Assembly: GCA_028819475.1 (NCBI GenBank) | Contig: JAPPLJ010000030.1 | Span: forward strand, 248,001-312,000 | Length of the DNA: 64,000 bases | Direction of reading: 5' to 3' | Source: Rhodospirillaceae bacterium | GTDB taxonomy: Bacteria > Pseudomonadota > Alphaproteobacteria > Bin65 | Shown here: positions 19,089-28,891 of the stretch, piece after piece | Position numbering within the stretch: the stretch's first letter is position 1 | How the letters are laid out: each line of letters opens with the position of its first letter | The notes under the pieces: generated by a model | The model's input: only the letters and a program-made list of their open reading frames with translations | The model's database searches: none | What the model was told of the DNA's origin: nothing | Position numbers and translations under genes: made by a program

Positions 19089-19811
19089 ATGATCGACCTT
19101 CTTTCCGATCCCAATGTCTGGATCAGCCTGGCGACGCTGACCGCGCTCGAAATCGTCCTCGGCATCGACAACCTGATCTTCATCGCCATCCTGGCCGATC
19201 GCCTGCCCGAGCGGCAGCGCCCGGCGGCACGCCGGCTCGGCCTCGGCGCGGCGCTGGTCACCCGCCTGGCGCTGCTGTTCGTCATCACCTGGCTGGCGGG
19301 CCTCAACCAGGCGCTGTTCGCCGTCTTCGGCGAGGAGATTTCCTGGCGCGACATCGTGCTGATCGCCGGCGGCCTGTTCCTGATCGGCAAGGCGACGATG
19401 GAGATCGATCACGATCTGGAAGGCGGGCACAAGAACCGGCCGGCGAAAATCTGGGGCGGTTTCGGCGTCGTCATCGCCCAGATCGCGGTGATCGATATCG
19501 TGTTCTCGCTCGATTCGGTGATCACGGCGGTCGGCATGGCGCGCCATATCGAGGTGATGGTCGCCGCCATCGTCATCGCCATTCTCGTGATGCTGCTGGC
19601 GTCCGAACCGGTCGGCCGCTTCGTCGCCGCCCACCCGACGATCAAGATGCTGGCGCTGTCCTTCCTGATCCTGGTCGGCGTCATGCTGGTCGCCGACGGC
19701 GCCGGCCTGCACATCCCCAAGGGCTACCTGTATTTCGCCATGGCCTTCGCACTCGGGGTCGAGACCCTCAACCTGCTGGCGCGCAAGGCGCGGGCGCGAA
19801 AGCGCGGTTGA
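19089..19811 (+). CDS. TerC family integral membrane protein
   Basis: A 240-residue membrane protein with about seven hydrophobic helices. The two family signatures with buried acidic residues are visible: EIVLGIDNLIFIAI in helix 1 and DIVFSLDSVITAVGM in the middle. TerC proteins are implicated in metal (manganese) export and tellurite resistance. GGAAG precedes the start. It follows the S4-domain gene by 32 bases on the same strand. Confidence 0.88.
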   Translation: MIDLLSDPNVWISLATLTALEIVLGIDNLIFIAILADRLPERQRPAARRLGLGAALVTRLALLFVITWLAGLNQALFAVFGEEISWRDIVLIAGGLFLIGKATMEIDHDLEGGHKNRPAKIWGGFGVVIAQIAVIDIVFSLDSVITAVGMARHIEVMVAAIVIAILVMLLASEPVGRFVAAHPTIKMLALSFLILVGVMLVADGAGLHIPKGYLYFAMAFALGVETLNLLARKARARKRG

Positions 19812-19834
19812 AACCCGCGGACCGGGCCGGACCG

Positions 19835-20302
19835 CTACCGGTAGTGGCGCGGCGGATAGGACAACGGCAGGACGACCGTGAAGCCGCCATGGCAGCGGAT
19901 ATGACGGTGGCGCGGAACCCGGTGGCGGTGGCCCCGGTCATGGCGATGGCGATGGTTTCGCCAGTGCCCCCGCGGCCAGGGCTTCGCGGCGAAGCAGGCG
20001 AACGGATAAGTGAGGCTCCAGTAGGGCGCGGCCCGGTGGGGATAAGGCCGGTGCCGGTGCCGCCAGCGGGGCGGGTAGCCGTGCCGGCCGCGCCACCGGT
20101 CGTGGCGGGGACGCCAGCGGTCGTGGCGGGGACGCCACCTGTCGTGGACGAGGACCGCTTCCGGGCCGGCATGGCTCCAGTCTGCGCCCGCGGCCACCGC
20201 TCGCGCCGGCGCGGCCGGCCCCGCCTGCAGCAGTGCGGCCGGCATCATCAGGAGCATGACGAGCGCCGCCGTCGCGAAAACGGATTGCAGCATCGGTTTC
20301 AT
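19835..20302 (-). CDS. Secreted His/Arg/Trp/Pro-rich repeat protein
   Basis: A 155-residue protein with a signal peptide (MKPMLQSVFATAALVMLLMM, cleaved near QAG). The mature part contains tandem HDRWRPR units (encoded by a 21-bp repeat near 20093-20150) and a HxHRHDRGHRHRVPRHRH stretch. The strong site AGGAGAG lies about six bases before the ATG, so I consider it a real gene. I do not recognise a characterised family; His-rich secreted proteins of this kind may bind metals. It is convergent with terC and downstream of the methyltransferase gene on the same strand. Confidence 0.65.
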   Translation of the reverse strand: MKPMLQSVFATAALVMLLMMPAALLQAGPAAPARAVAAGADWSHAGPEAVLVHDRWRPRHDRWRPRHDRWRGRHGYPPRWRHRHRPYPHRAAPYWSLTYPFACFAAKPWPRGHWRNHRHRHDRGHRHRVPRHRHIRCHGGFTVVLPLSYPPRHYR

Positions 20303-20364
20303 GAAGCTCTCCTTTCCGTGCGGGTGTCTTCCGCGGAAACCGCGGGACGGCGGCTGCCCCGGCT

Positions 20365-21294
20365 TCAGCCAGTCCATAGCGGCGTCCGCTCCTTGCTCAG
20401 CACCAGATCCAGCGCGACGGTGCGGTTCGACTCTTCAGCGGCGAGCAGATCGGCGGTCAGATCGTCGAGCCGTACAAGCCGAACGGATTCGGGCGCCTGG
20501 TCGTCGGCCAGCAGGGCGGCGTAGGGAAAGTGCCCGGCCACGGCGGCGAACAGCGCAGCCGGTTCGGTGCCGAGACGGCGCAGGCCGTAGGGCCAGTATT
20601 CCATGAGGGCGAGGTCCGCCCGGCCGAACAGGGCCGCGCCGCCGGCCAGCGCCTGCGCCTCGGCGCCCTGGACATCGACCTTGACCAGCACCGGGCCGGC
20701 GAGGCTGCCGGCATCGATCAGCGCGTCGACCGGGCGGGCGGAAACCGTCACGGTCGGGCGCGCGGCCTCGCCGTAGGCGCTGCCGCTGCCGGGCGCGGCC
20801 GTGCGCACCCGGTGATCGCCCAGGTTGGCGGGCGCAATCTCGAACGCCAGTTCGGCCGCCTCGTGCCAGGCCGCCGCCTCATGCACCGTCACGCGGCCGG
20901 CAACGCCGTTACGCTCGACGTTCCGGCGCAGCAAGCGCAGGTTCGCCGGCTCCGGCTCGACGGCGTGGCATTTCGCGCCCGCGAGCGCCGCCGGAATCGT
21001 CATGGCGCCGATGTTGGCGCCGAGATCGATCCAGCTGCCCGGCCCCTGCGCGGCATAGACCGCCTGCATCAGCCGCATGGCTTCGACCGACCAGGACTTG
21101 TTCTTCAGGTATTTCAGGATGACCGTCCGGTCGGCGATCGCGCCTTCGATCTCGCCGTTTGCGCCGGGAATCACGATTCCGGTCGCGCCGGCTTCGGTCA
21201 GCAGGTCGAAGAGCAGCCGGTTCCGGCTCTTGACCGGTAGCCTGCGCACCGCGGCCGCCGCCGCTTCGATCGCCGCTTTCTCCCTGTCAGCCAT
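20365..21294 (-). CDS. FkbM family SAM-dependent methyltransferase
   Basis: A 309-residue protein with the FkbM methyltransferase core: SWIDLGANIGAMTIPAAL for SAM motif I, CHAVEPEPANLRLLRRNVERNG for motif II, and VLVKVDVQGAEAQALAGG for the conserved Asp-x-x-Gly-x-Glu segment. Substrates of the family are usually sugar or polyketide hydroxyls and are not predictable here. The start at 21294 overlaps the end of the upstream DUF1772 gene by eight bases, indicating translational coupling. Confidence 0.87.
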   Translation of the reverse strand: MADREKAAIEAAAAAVRRLPVKSRNRLLFDLLTEAGATGIVIPGANGEIEGAIADRTVILKYLKNKSWSVEAMRLMQAVYAAQGPGSWIDLGANIGAMTIPAALAGAKCHAVEPEPANLRLLRRNVERNGVAGRVTVHEAAAWHEAAELAFEIAPANLGDHRVRTAAPGSGSAYGEAARPTVTVSARPVDALIDAGSLAGPVLVKVDVQGAEAQALAGGAALFGRADLALMEYWPYGLRRLGTEPAALFAAVAGHFPYAALLADDQAPESVRLVRLDDLTADLLAAEESNRTVALDLVLSKERTPLWTG

Positions 21295-21814
21295 GCGCCG
21301 CGCGCTCCGGGCCGCTGTCGCGCAACCTGAGAAAGGCCGCACCGACCAGCAGCAGGACGACGGCGCACACCGCGGTCCTGGCGATGTTCCACAGTTGCCA
21401 TTCCGCGGAGTAGTTCGACCAGATCGCGTCGGCCGCCGCGGCATCCGCCGGAATTTTCACCGATGCGAGCGCCTCGTTCATCGGCACGTTGGCCAGCATC
21501 GTCAGCGCCAGTCCGCCCGCCAGATAGAGGGCGCAGGCAAGGCCGATATACAGCGCCGAGCGCCGAGCCTGAACTATCCAGGCCACCGAAGCGGCGGCGG
21601 CGAGTAAGACCGGCGTCCCGAAAAAGGCCGGGGCGAACACCCAGTTGCGCACCGAAGCATTCATCGCCTGCATCGCCGCGATCGCGACCCGCGGATCGGC
21701 GCTGTCCAGGCCCCACATCGTCGAGCAGACCCAAGCGAAGAAGAAGCCGAAGATGGCGCCCGTGGCCAGCAGAGCAAGGAACGCCAGAGGCAGCAGGATT
21801 TGCTTCGCCGTCAT
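21287..21814 (-). CDS. DUF1772-type four-helix membrane protein
   Basis: A 175-residue membrane protein with about four hydrophobic segments, in the arrangement of the DUF1772/anthrone oxygenase-like family (an N-terminal helix, FAPAFFGTPVLLAAAASVAW, LGLACALYLAGGLALTM-like third segment, and a C-terminal helix after a NYSAEWQLWN motif). Bacterial members are uncharacterised. It overlaps the methyltransferase gene downstream and probably shares its transcript. Confidence 0.7.
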   Translation of the reverse strand: MTAKQILLPLAFLALLATGAIFGFFFAWVCSTMWGLDSADPRVAIAAMQAMNASVRNWVFAPAFFGTPVLLAAAASVAWIVQARRSALYIGLACALYLAGGLALTMLANVPMNEALASVKIPADAAAADAIWSNYSAEWQLWNIARTAVCAVVLLLVGAAFLRLRDSGPERAAHG

Positions 21815-21905
21815 GCCCGGCTCCGCGCTCTTCGGTTGCCTTCCCCCGAAATTCGAACGGCCCGGCCGCCGGTTTCCGTCGCCGCCCGGTGCCCCCGGAG
21901 CCGCC

Positions 21906-23174
<1,269 letters not shown>

Positions 23175-23283
23175 CTAGGCCGGCCACCCGCCGGCTGCAA
23201 GCAAAAGCCTGTCGCGCGGCCCCCGCATTGCCGAAATGCGAAGGCGGTGGGCCGGCCTGCAAATTGGCCGTATATTGCGCACC

Positions 23284-24744
23284 GTGGACCGTCGAGAATT
23301 CCTGTACGCTACCAGTAGCGCCGCCGCCGTGGGACTGAGCGGCGGGCCGGGACTGGCGCAAACGCTTCCCGAGGCCAGCGCCCTGCATCGCCTCCTGGAA
23401 GACACGCCCCACGAACGCGTCGCCGCCGAACTAGCGGGGCTGATCAGGGGCGGCCTGGATCACCGCAGGGCCCTGACTGCCCTGGCCGTCGCGGCGTCGC
23501 GCCGTGTCCGGCCCTTCCCCCATGTCGGCTTCAAGTACCACGCGGTGCTTGCGCTGCAATCCGTCCACCTGACGGCGCGCAACCTGGCGGGCAGGGAGCG
23601 CTGGCTGCCGGTGTTCTGGGCGCTCGACTATTTCAAACGCGCCCAGGACGCGGAGCGCCGCCAGAGCGGCTGGACGATGGGTCCGCAGCCCGATCCCGTG
23701 GCCGGGACGGTGGAGGCGGCCCGCAAACGCCTGATCGATGCGCTGGATCGCTGGGATCTCGAGGCCGTCGATCCCGCTGTCCTCGATTTCGCCCGCCTCG
23801 CGACGCCGGAGCAGCTCTCCGAGGTCCTTTTCAGATACGGCATCCGGGATCTGCGCGCGATCGGCCACAAGGTCATCGCGGTGCAGAACGTGCATCGGCT
23901 CCTGCCCATCGTGGGACCCGAATACGCGCCGCCCGTGCTGCGCTCCCTCGCCGCGGCGCTCCAGAATCACGACTACGACCCGAACCCCGCCACCGGCGAC
24001 CTGCCGTCCGATCGGACCTGGCGGGAATTCCAGGCGATGCTCGGCGGGATCCCGAAGACCTGGAAACAGGGCCGCCGGGACGACGCGGCGCGAAACGAGC
24101 TCGTCCGCACCCTGCGCGAGGTCTCGGAGATCGACGCGGGCCGGGCCGTGATCGACCTGCTGCAGCGCAGCGTGTCCGCCGACTCGATCTGGGAGGCTCT
24201 CTTCGCCACCGCCGCCGAGCTGGTGTTGACACGGCCGACGGTGGTCCCGGTGCACGCCCAGACTTCCGCCAACGCGTTTCACTATGTGTTCCGGCATGCG
24301 CGAACCGAATCCACGCAGCTTCTGGCGCTCCTGCAATCGGCGGCCTTCATGCCGGCCTTCCGGCGCGGGGTCGGCGACACCAAACCCGATCTGCGCCTCG
24401 ACGAACTGGAACCTCTGGCGGTCTCCGGCACCGGCACGGACGCGTTGGGCGAAGCGTTCTCCGAGTTGCCGTACAATCCCGCCTTCGGCGCCCGCAAGGC
24501 GTTGCATTACCTGCAACGGGGCGGCTCCGCAGACCGGTTGATCGCCGGCGCGCGCCGGCACCTTGCCCGCAACGGCCAAGGGTCCCACGACTACAAGTTT
24601 ACCGAGGCCGCCCTGGAGAACCACAGGGAAATGGCGCCCACCGCGTGGCGGGACCGGATACTGGCCGCCTCGATGGCATATTTCACAGGGCCCGCACCGG
24701 CGCCGAGCCCCGTTGCGCAGGAGGCGCTGCAGTTGCTCGATTAG
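23284..24744 (+). CDS. Tat-exported helical protein of unknown function
   Basis: A 486-residue protein starting at GTG 23284. The N-terminus DRREFLYATSSAAAVGLSGG, with cleavage near LAQ, is a good Tat signal (RRxFL), so it is exported folded, perhaps with a cofactor. The rest looks all alpha-helical, with no family I know. By eye it aligns with residues 130-480 of the Rieske-fusion protein at 42215: His80, His195 and His333 match His165, His268 and His396 there, and a GQ...DY/DR segment is shared near the C-terminus. This suggests a conserved, possibly metal-binding, domain. Confidence 0.75.
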   Translation: MDRREFLYATSSAAAVGLSGGPGLAQTLPEASALHRLLEDTPHERVAAELAGLIRGGLDHRRALTALAVAASRRVRPFPHVGFKYHAVLALQSVHLTARNLAGRERWLPVFWALDYFKRAQDAERRQSGWTMGPQPDPVAGTVEAARKRLIDALDRWDLEAVDPAVLDFARLATPEQLSEVLFRYGIRDLRAIGHKVIAVQNVHRLLPIVGPEYAPPVLRSLAAALQNHDYDPNPATGDLPSDRTWREFQAMLGGIPKTWKQGRRDDAARNELVRTLREVSEIDAGRAVIDLLQRSVSADSIWEALFATAAELVLTRPTVVPVHAQTSANAFHYVFRHARTESTQLLALLQSAAFMPAFRRGVGDTKPDLRLDELEPLAVSGTGTDALGEAFSELPYNPAFGARKALHYLQRGGSADRLIAGARRHLARNGQGSHDYKFTEAALENHREMAPTAWRDRILAASMAYFTGPAPAPSPVAQEALQLLD

Positions 24745-24843
24745 CCCGGATTTTCCGCTACGGTCACAGCCGGAAATGCGCGGGCGCCCGCTCCACCGCA
24801 GGAGACGGCCGGCGGGCCTGGCCGCGGCGTCGGCGAACTGCGG

Positions 24844-26016
24844 CTACGCGACCCGGCGCTGCTCGACCGGGCGTTCGCCGAGCGCCTGCAGGGCGGGCAT
24901 CACGCCCGAGGCGAAGCGGTCCATATTGGCGTCGGTCAGCTCGGCCGGCAGGGTGCCGAACTGGAGCAGCGCGATCAGGTTGCCGAAGCCCATGTCGCCG
25001 AAATAGTCGATCAGCCGGTCGCGCACGGTCGCCGCGCTGCCGCAGACCATCATGCCCATCTCCATCGCAGGCACGATGGCGAGGTCCCCGAACATGGCCT
25101 TCTTGGCAACGGCGATCCGCTTCATCGACGCGCGCGAGGTATAGCCCGGCGGCAGCAGGAACTCGATCGGCATGCGGGCGAAGCAGTTACGGAAATTCTC
25201 GAAATGCGGCTTCGCCTCGGCGACTGCGCTTTCGTCGGTCTCGCCGACATAGATCGGCACCGCCCAGCCGAGCTGGCTGTCGTTGGCGACATAGCCGTAT
25301 TCCTGCGCCCGGACGCGGTAGAGATCGAGATATTTCTTCACCGCCGCGGCCGGGCTGAAGGTTTGCAGATAGGTGTAGCGCCGGTCCGGATGGGCGGCGA
25401 AGTCGATGGTCTCCTGGCTGCCCTGGGACGGAATCCAGACCGGCGGGTGCGGCTGCTGGTAGGGCCGGGGCCAGGTGTTCACATAGCGGTGCTTGTAGTG
25501 CTTGCCGGAGAATTCGAACGGCCCGGTCTCGGTCCAGGCCCGGATAATCAGGTCGTGGGCCTCGTGGAAGCGCTCGTGGCTCGATGTCGGGTCGACGCCG
25601 AAGACGTGGTACTCCGCGCCGATGCCGCGCACGAAGCCGGTGATGAGCCGGCCGCGGGTCAGCGTGTCGATCATCGCGTGCTCCTCGGCCAGCGTCAGCG
25701 GATGCTGGCGCAGCGGCAGCGCGCTGCCGAGGATGCAGATCTTGACCCGGTGGGTGCGCCGGGCGAGCGACGACGCCATGACGATGGGCGACGGCATCAT
25801 GCCGTAGGCGGTCTGGTGGTGCTCGTTCACGCCGATGCCGTCGAAACCCAGTTCCTCGGCCCGTTCGAGCTGGTTCAGATAGCGCTCGTAGAGCATCGCG
25901 CCCTTCTCCGGGTCGTAATGCCGGTTCGACAGCTTGACCCAGGAGGTGCCGACCTTCCGGACCTCGTCGAGATCGACTTCGGCATAGGGCATCAGGTGGA
26001 AGAAGAAGACCTTCAT
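24844..26016 (-). CDS. LLM-class flavin-dependent oxidoreductase
   Basis: A 390-residue luciferase-like monooxygenase with ELGFDGIGVNEHHQTAYGM near residue 60, the LGSALPLRQHPLTLAEE strand and LTRGRLITGFVRGIGAEY. Such proteins use reduced flavin to oxygenate small substrates. AAGGAGAG lies six bases before the ATG. It follows an alpha/beta hydrolase gene with essentially no gap, so the two form an operon; a monooxygenase followed by a hydrolase is a common catabolic pairing. The substrate is unknown. Confidence 0.88.
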   Translation of the reverse strand: MKVFFFHLMPYAEVDLDEVRKVGTSWVKLSNRHYDPEKGAMLYERYLNQLERAEELGFDGIGVNEHHQTAYGMMPSPIVMASSLARRTHRVKICILGSALPLRQHPLTLAEEHAMIDTLTRGRLITGFVRGIGAEYHVFGVDPTSSHERFHEAHDLIIRAWTETGPFEFSGKHYKHRYVNTWPRPYQQPHPPVWIPSQGSQETIDFAAHPDRRYTYLQTFSPAAAVKKYLDLYRVRAQEYGYVANDSQLGWAVPIYVGETDESAVAEAKPHFENFRNCFARMPIEFLLPPGYTSRASMKRIAVAKKAMFGDLAIVPAMEMGMMVCGSAATVRDRLIDYFGDMGFGNLIALLQFGTLPAELTDANMDRFASGVMPALQALGERPVEQRRVA

Positions 26017-26801
26017 GGCTCACTCTCCTTGCGCATGGGCCTCGATGGCGGCAACCAGCGCATCGGCCTTCTCGATATGCAGGAAATGGCCGCCTCGGGC
26101 ACGACGGTGACGCCGGCGCCGGGAATCATACCGGCGATGGCTTCGGCGTGATCGGCGGACAGGATGTTGTCGTGGGCACCCCAGACGATATGCGTCGGCA
26201 CGTCGATCCGGTGCAGCCATTTCGGCAGATGGGGATCGTGCAGCCGCGGTTCCCAGGCGAGGCGGGCGAAGGACGACCGGTTCTTGAGCCAGATATCGTC
26301 GGCCTCGACCGCTTCGGGCAGCCGGGCGATCGCGGCCTCGGCAAACGCCCGGTCGTGGAAGCCCTGCCGGAAGGTCTCCTCCGGCGACCAGGCGAAGGGA
26401 TCGCCGGTCGCCAGCCCCGGCACATGGACGCCGGCCGGGCAGACCAGGGTCAGGCTGGCCAGCCGGGCGGTGCTGCGGACGGCCACTTCCATCGCGATCC
26501 AGCCGCCGAGCGACATGCCGGCCAGATGCACCCCGGCGAGATCGAGATGCTCAAGGAAATCGAGGTAGAAGTAGGCGACGTCGTGGATGTTGTCGAACCA
26601 GTCCGGCTCGTCCGATCCGCCGAAGCCGGGATGCTCCGGCGCGATCAGGTCGTAGCGCTCGGCAAGCCGCGTCATGAACGGCAGTTCGATGCCGCCGCCC
26701 CCGGCGCCGTGCAGGAACAGGAGCGGCGGGCCGCTGCCGCCGCGCAGCAGGCTGACGGTGCAATCGCGGACGGTCTCGGTCGAATTCGTTAGCTTGGACA
26801 C
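26013..26801 (-). CDS. Alpha/beta hydrolase with a frameshift before the catalytic His
   Basis: From a GTG start at 26801 the frame encodes a clear alpha/beta hydrolase: oxyanion segment LHGAGGGG, nucleophile Ser97 in GMSLGG and acid Asp in WGAHDN. At about 26090 the frame breaks: as read it ends PEAAISCISRR and stops at 26013, whereas the -1 frame continues GHFLHIEKADALVAAIEAHAQGE and stops at 26020, just before the next gene. One missing G in a GGG run would restore the catalytic His. Either the gene is newly inactivated or the base is an assembly error. The intact form would be about 260 residues. Confidence 0.8.
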   Translation of the reverse strand: MSKLTNSTETVRDCTVSLLRGGSGPPLLFLHGAGGGGIELPFMTRLAERYDLIAPEHPGFGGSDEPDWFDNIHDVAYFYLDFLEHLDLAGVHLAGMSLGGWIAMEVAVRSTARLASLTLVCPAGVHVPGLATGDPFAWSPEETFRQGFHDRAFAEAAIARLPEAVEADDIWLKNRSSFARLAWEPRLHDPHLPKWLHRIDVPTHIVWGAHDNILSADHAEAIAGMIPGAGVTVVPEAAISCISRRPMRWLPPSRPMRKESEP

Positions 26802-26854
26802 TGGGACGATCTCACTCCGGTTTGCGGTTCGGACAATACGCTGCCGGCAAGGGA

Positions 26855-26929
26855 TCAGCCCGCTGTGCAGCCGCCGTCGATGGGAATGGCGGTACCGGTG
26901 ATGATGCTGCCGCCGTATCGCGACCGGCG
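26855..26929 (-). pseudogene. Remnant of a short-chain dehydrogenase C-terminus
   Basis: On the minus strand, 24 codons before a TGA at 26855 read ...YGGSIITGTAIPIDGGCTAG, the standard ending of SDR enzymes (TGxxxPxDGGxTA). No SDR body lies upstream; the frame runs directly into a different gene fragment on the opposite strand. This is a broken gene end. Confidence 0.6.
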
Positions 26930-27065
26930 GGCCGAAGGCGCGATGCGCTATCTGAAGCGGTTCTACTACGACACCGCACTGTCGGCGTCGCGCTATCCGC
27001 TGAACTGCCTCCGGGAACTCTTCGGTTCGGATTATGCGTTCGTTCCGAAAGCGGTCGTCGAAGCA
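26910..27065 (+). pseudogene. Remnant of an amidohydrolase-2 family gene
   Basis: The plus strand here encodes GAMRYLKRFYYDTALSAS, then RYPLNCLRELFGSDYAFVPKAVVEA. These resemble two separated parts of amidohydrolase-2 proteins (the FYYDTALSA strand and the FGSDY-F motif) joined by an internal deletion of about 10-15 residues. The upstream three quarters of such a gene are absent. I read this as decayed sequence in the 278-bp gap between two minus-strand genes. Confidence 0.6.
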
Positions 27066-27079
27066 ATCGTCCTGCGCCC

Positions 27080-28108
27080 TCACGCGGCGGCGTAGTCCAC
27101 CGGGGTGCCGTGCCAGCCTTCCCAGCGCTTCTGCCAGTAGCGGTCGTGCAGCGCGCGGGTCAGCGGTCCGGGGCCCGGACCGCCGGCGAGCGCGACACCG
27201 TCGACGCTGTTGAGCGGTACGATCCCGCCGGCGCTCGAGGTCAGGAAAGCCTCGTCCGCCTGCATCAACTCGGCCACGGCAACCTTGCGCACCTCGACCT
27301 CGCGGCTGAGATCCCGGACGAGCTCCAGCGCCGTCATGCGGGTGATGCCTTCCAGGCACCAGTCCTCGGGGGTCGCCACGGTGCCGTTGCTGACCACGAA
27401 GATGTTGGAACCGGGCGCCTCGGTGAGGTTGCCCGCGCCGTCGGTGAGCAGCGACCACTCGGCGCCGCGGTCGCCGGCCTCGAACAGGGACATCGCGAAA
27501 TCGAGGCCGTTCAGGTTCTTGGCGCGGGGATCGACCGAACTCGGGGGAATCCGGAAATACTCCCGACTGACGACCGCGTCGGCGCCCCGCGAACGGCGTT
27601 CGTCGTCGGCGATGAAGACATAGGGGATAGCGTAGGCGAAGAAGCGGTTGGCGAAGTTCGCCGGGTCCGTGCGGTCCGCGGCGCGCTGCGGCGTCGCCCC
27701 GCGGGTCACGCCCCACCAGACATAGGCGTCCCGGTATCCGGCCAGCGCCACCAGGCGGTTGAGGACGGCCCGTTCCTCTTCGGCCGCGAGCGGGTTGGTC
27801 AGCCGCACGCGCTTGCAGGAGGCGGCGAAGCGCCGCTGGTGATCGGCGAGGCGGAAGAAGGACCCGCGGCTCACCGAGACGACGTCGTAGACCGCATCGC
27901 CGCGGTTGAATCCGAGGTCGGCGATCGGCACGCCCGCCCGGTCGAGCGGCGTGAACCGGTCGATGACGTAAGCCGCGCCGCCTGCGTATGCCGCGTCGTG
28001 CGGCATGCGCCGGTGCTCCGGGCGAGTCGCCATGATCTCCTGCACGGGCAGCAGCGATGGCGCGGCAGCGGCGTGCGCCCGGTGGTCGGCGGCAAGCGTT
28101 TGCGCCAT
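27080..28108 (-). CDS. Class IV PLP-dependent aminotransferase
   Basis: A 342-residue fold-type IV aminotransferase (branched-chain/D-amino acid aminotransferase group). The PLP lysine is in DPRAKNLNGLDFAMSLF and the conserved Glu follows in LTEAPGSNIFVV; GITRMTALEL is the usual phosphate-binding segment. The N-terminal 45 residues exceed the usual family start. Specificity (branched-chain, D-amino or (R)-amine) is not resolved. GGGAGA precedes the ATG at 28108. It is divergent from the deacylase gene. Confidence 0.88.
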   Translation of the reverse strand: MAQTLAADHRAHAAAAPSLLPVQEIMATRPEHRRMPHDAAYAGGAAYVIDRFTPLDRAGVPIADLGFNRGDAVYDVVSVSRGSFFRLADHQRRFAASCKRVRLTNPLAAEEERAVLNRLVALAGYRDAYVWWGVTRGATPQRAADRTDPANFANRFFAYAIPYVFIADDERRSRGADAVVSREYFRIPPSSVDPRAKNLNGLDFAMSLFEAGDRGAEWSLLTDGAGNLTEAPGSNIFVVSNGTVATPEDWCLEGITRMTALELVRDLSREVEVRKVAVAELMQADEAFLTSSAGGIVPLNSVDGVALAGGPGPGPLTRALHDRYWQKRWEGWHGTPVDYAAA

Positions 28109-28311
28109 GATCGGTCTCCCTGTTTCGTGCGCCGGGTGTCGTGTGCCGTCCGGCCGATAGCCGGTTGTCTCCTGAAATGGGGTGTACTGCAAATCGGATG
28201 CGTTCAACCATGACGAAAGGCGTCGGCCGAGCCGGCCCCGGCGTGGCGCCGAACCCGGCAATGCACTAGCATTCGATCCGGAACAGGGCCGAAGGCCGGG
28301 AGATGCATGGA

Positions 28312-28833
28312 ATGACCGACCCGCGCGAGCGCCTCTTCCGCCGCTTCGACGAACTCGGCATCGACGCCGTCGCGGTGCCCTATCCGGCGCACCGGACCGT
28401 CGAAGAGGGCAAGGCGCTGCGCGGCGACATGGCCGGGACGTTCACCAAGAACCTTCTGCTGAAGGACAAGAAGGGCCGCCTGTTCCTGATCGTCGCCCAT
28501 GAGGACCAGGACCTCGATCTCAAGACGCTGCACAAGCGCCTTGGTGCGAACGGCCGCATGGGGTTCGCGCCCGCCGATCTGGTGGAACGCGTGCTCGGCG
28601 TCATGCCCGGCGCGCTGACGCCGCTCGCGGTGCTGAACGACGACCGGGGCCAAGTGACCGTCGCGATCGAAGCCGGTCTGATGGATGCCGGCCAACTGAA
28701 TTTTCACCCGCTGGTCAACACCGAGAGCATCGGCCTCGAACCGGCGGAACTGGTGGCCTTCATCGCCTCGTGCGGACGCGCGGCCATCGCTGCGGACCTC
28801 GGCGGCATGGCGGACGTCGGTCCGCTGAACTAG
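28312..28833 (+). CDS. YbaK/ProX-type aminoacyl-tRNA editing deacylase
   Basis: A 173-residue single-domain protein of the YbaK/EbsC/PrdX superfamily, which hydrolyses mischarged aminoacyl-tRNA such as Ala-tRNAPro. The conserved Lys lies in GTFTKNLLLKDKKG, and LGVMPGALTPLAVLND and NFHPLVNTESIGL are typical of PrdX-like members. I chose ATG 28312 because GGGAG lies at proper distance; the ATG at 28303 is too close to it. Confidence 0.87.
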   Translation: MTDPRERLFRRFDELGIDAVAVPYPAHRTVEEGKALRGDMAGTFTKNLLLKDKKGRLFLIVAHEDQDLDLKTLHKRLGANGRMGFAPADLVERVLGVMPGALTPLAVLNDDRGQVTVAIEAGLMDAGQLNFHPLVNTESIGLEPAELVAFIASCGRAAIAADLGGMADVGPLN

Positions 28834-28891
28834 ACCGGCATTCTCTGCGCGGTTAAGGCCCGCATAACGGGCCTCCGGTGCGGCATCGCTG

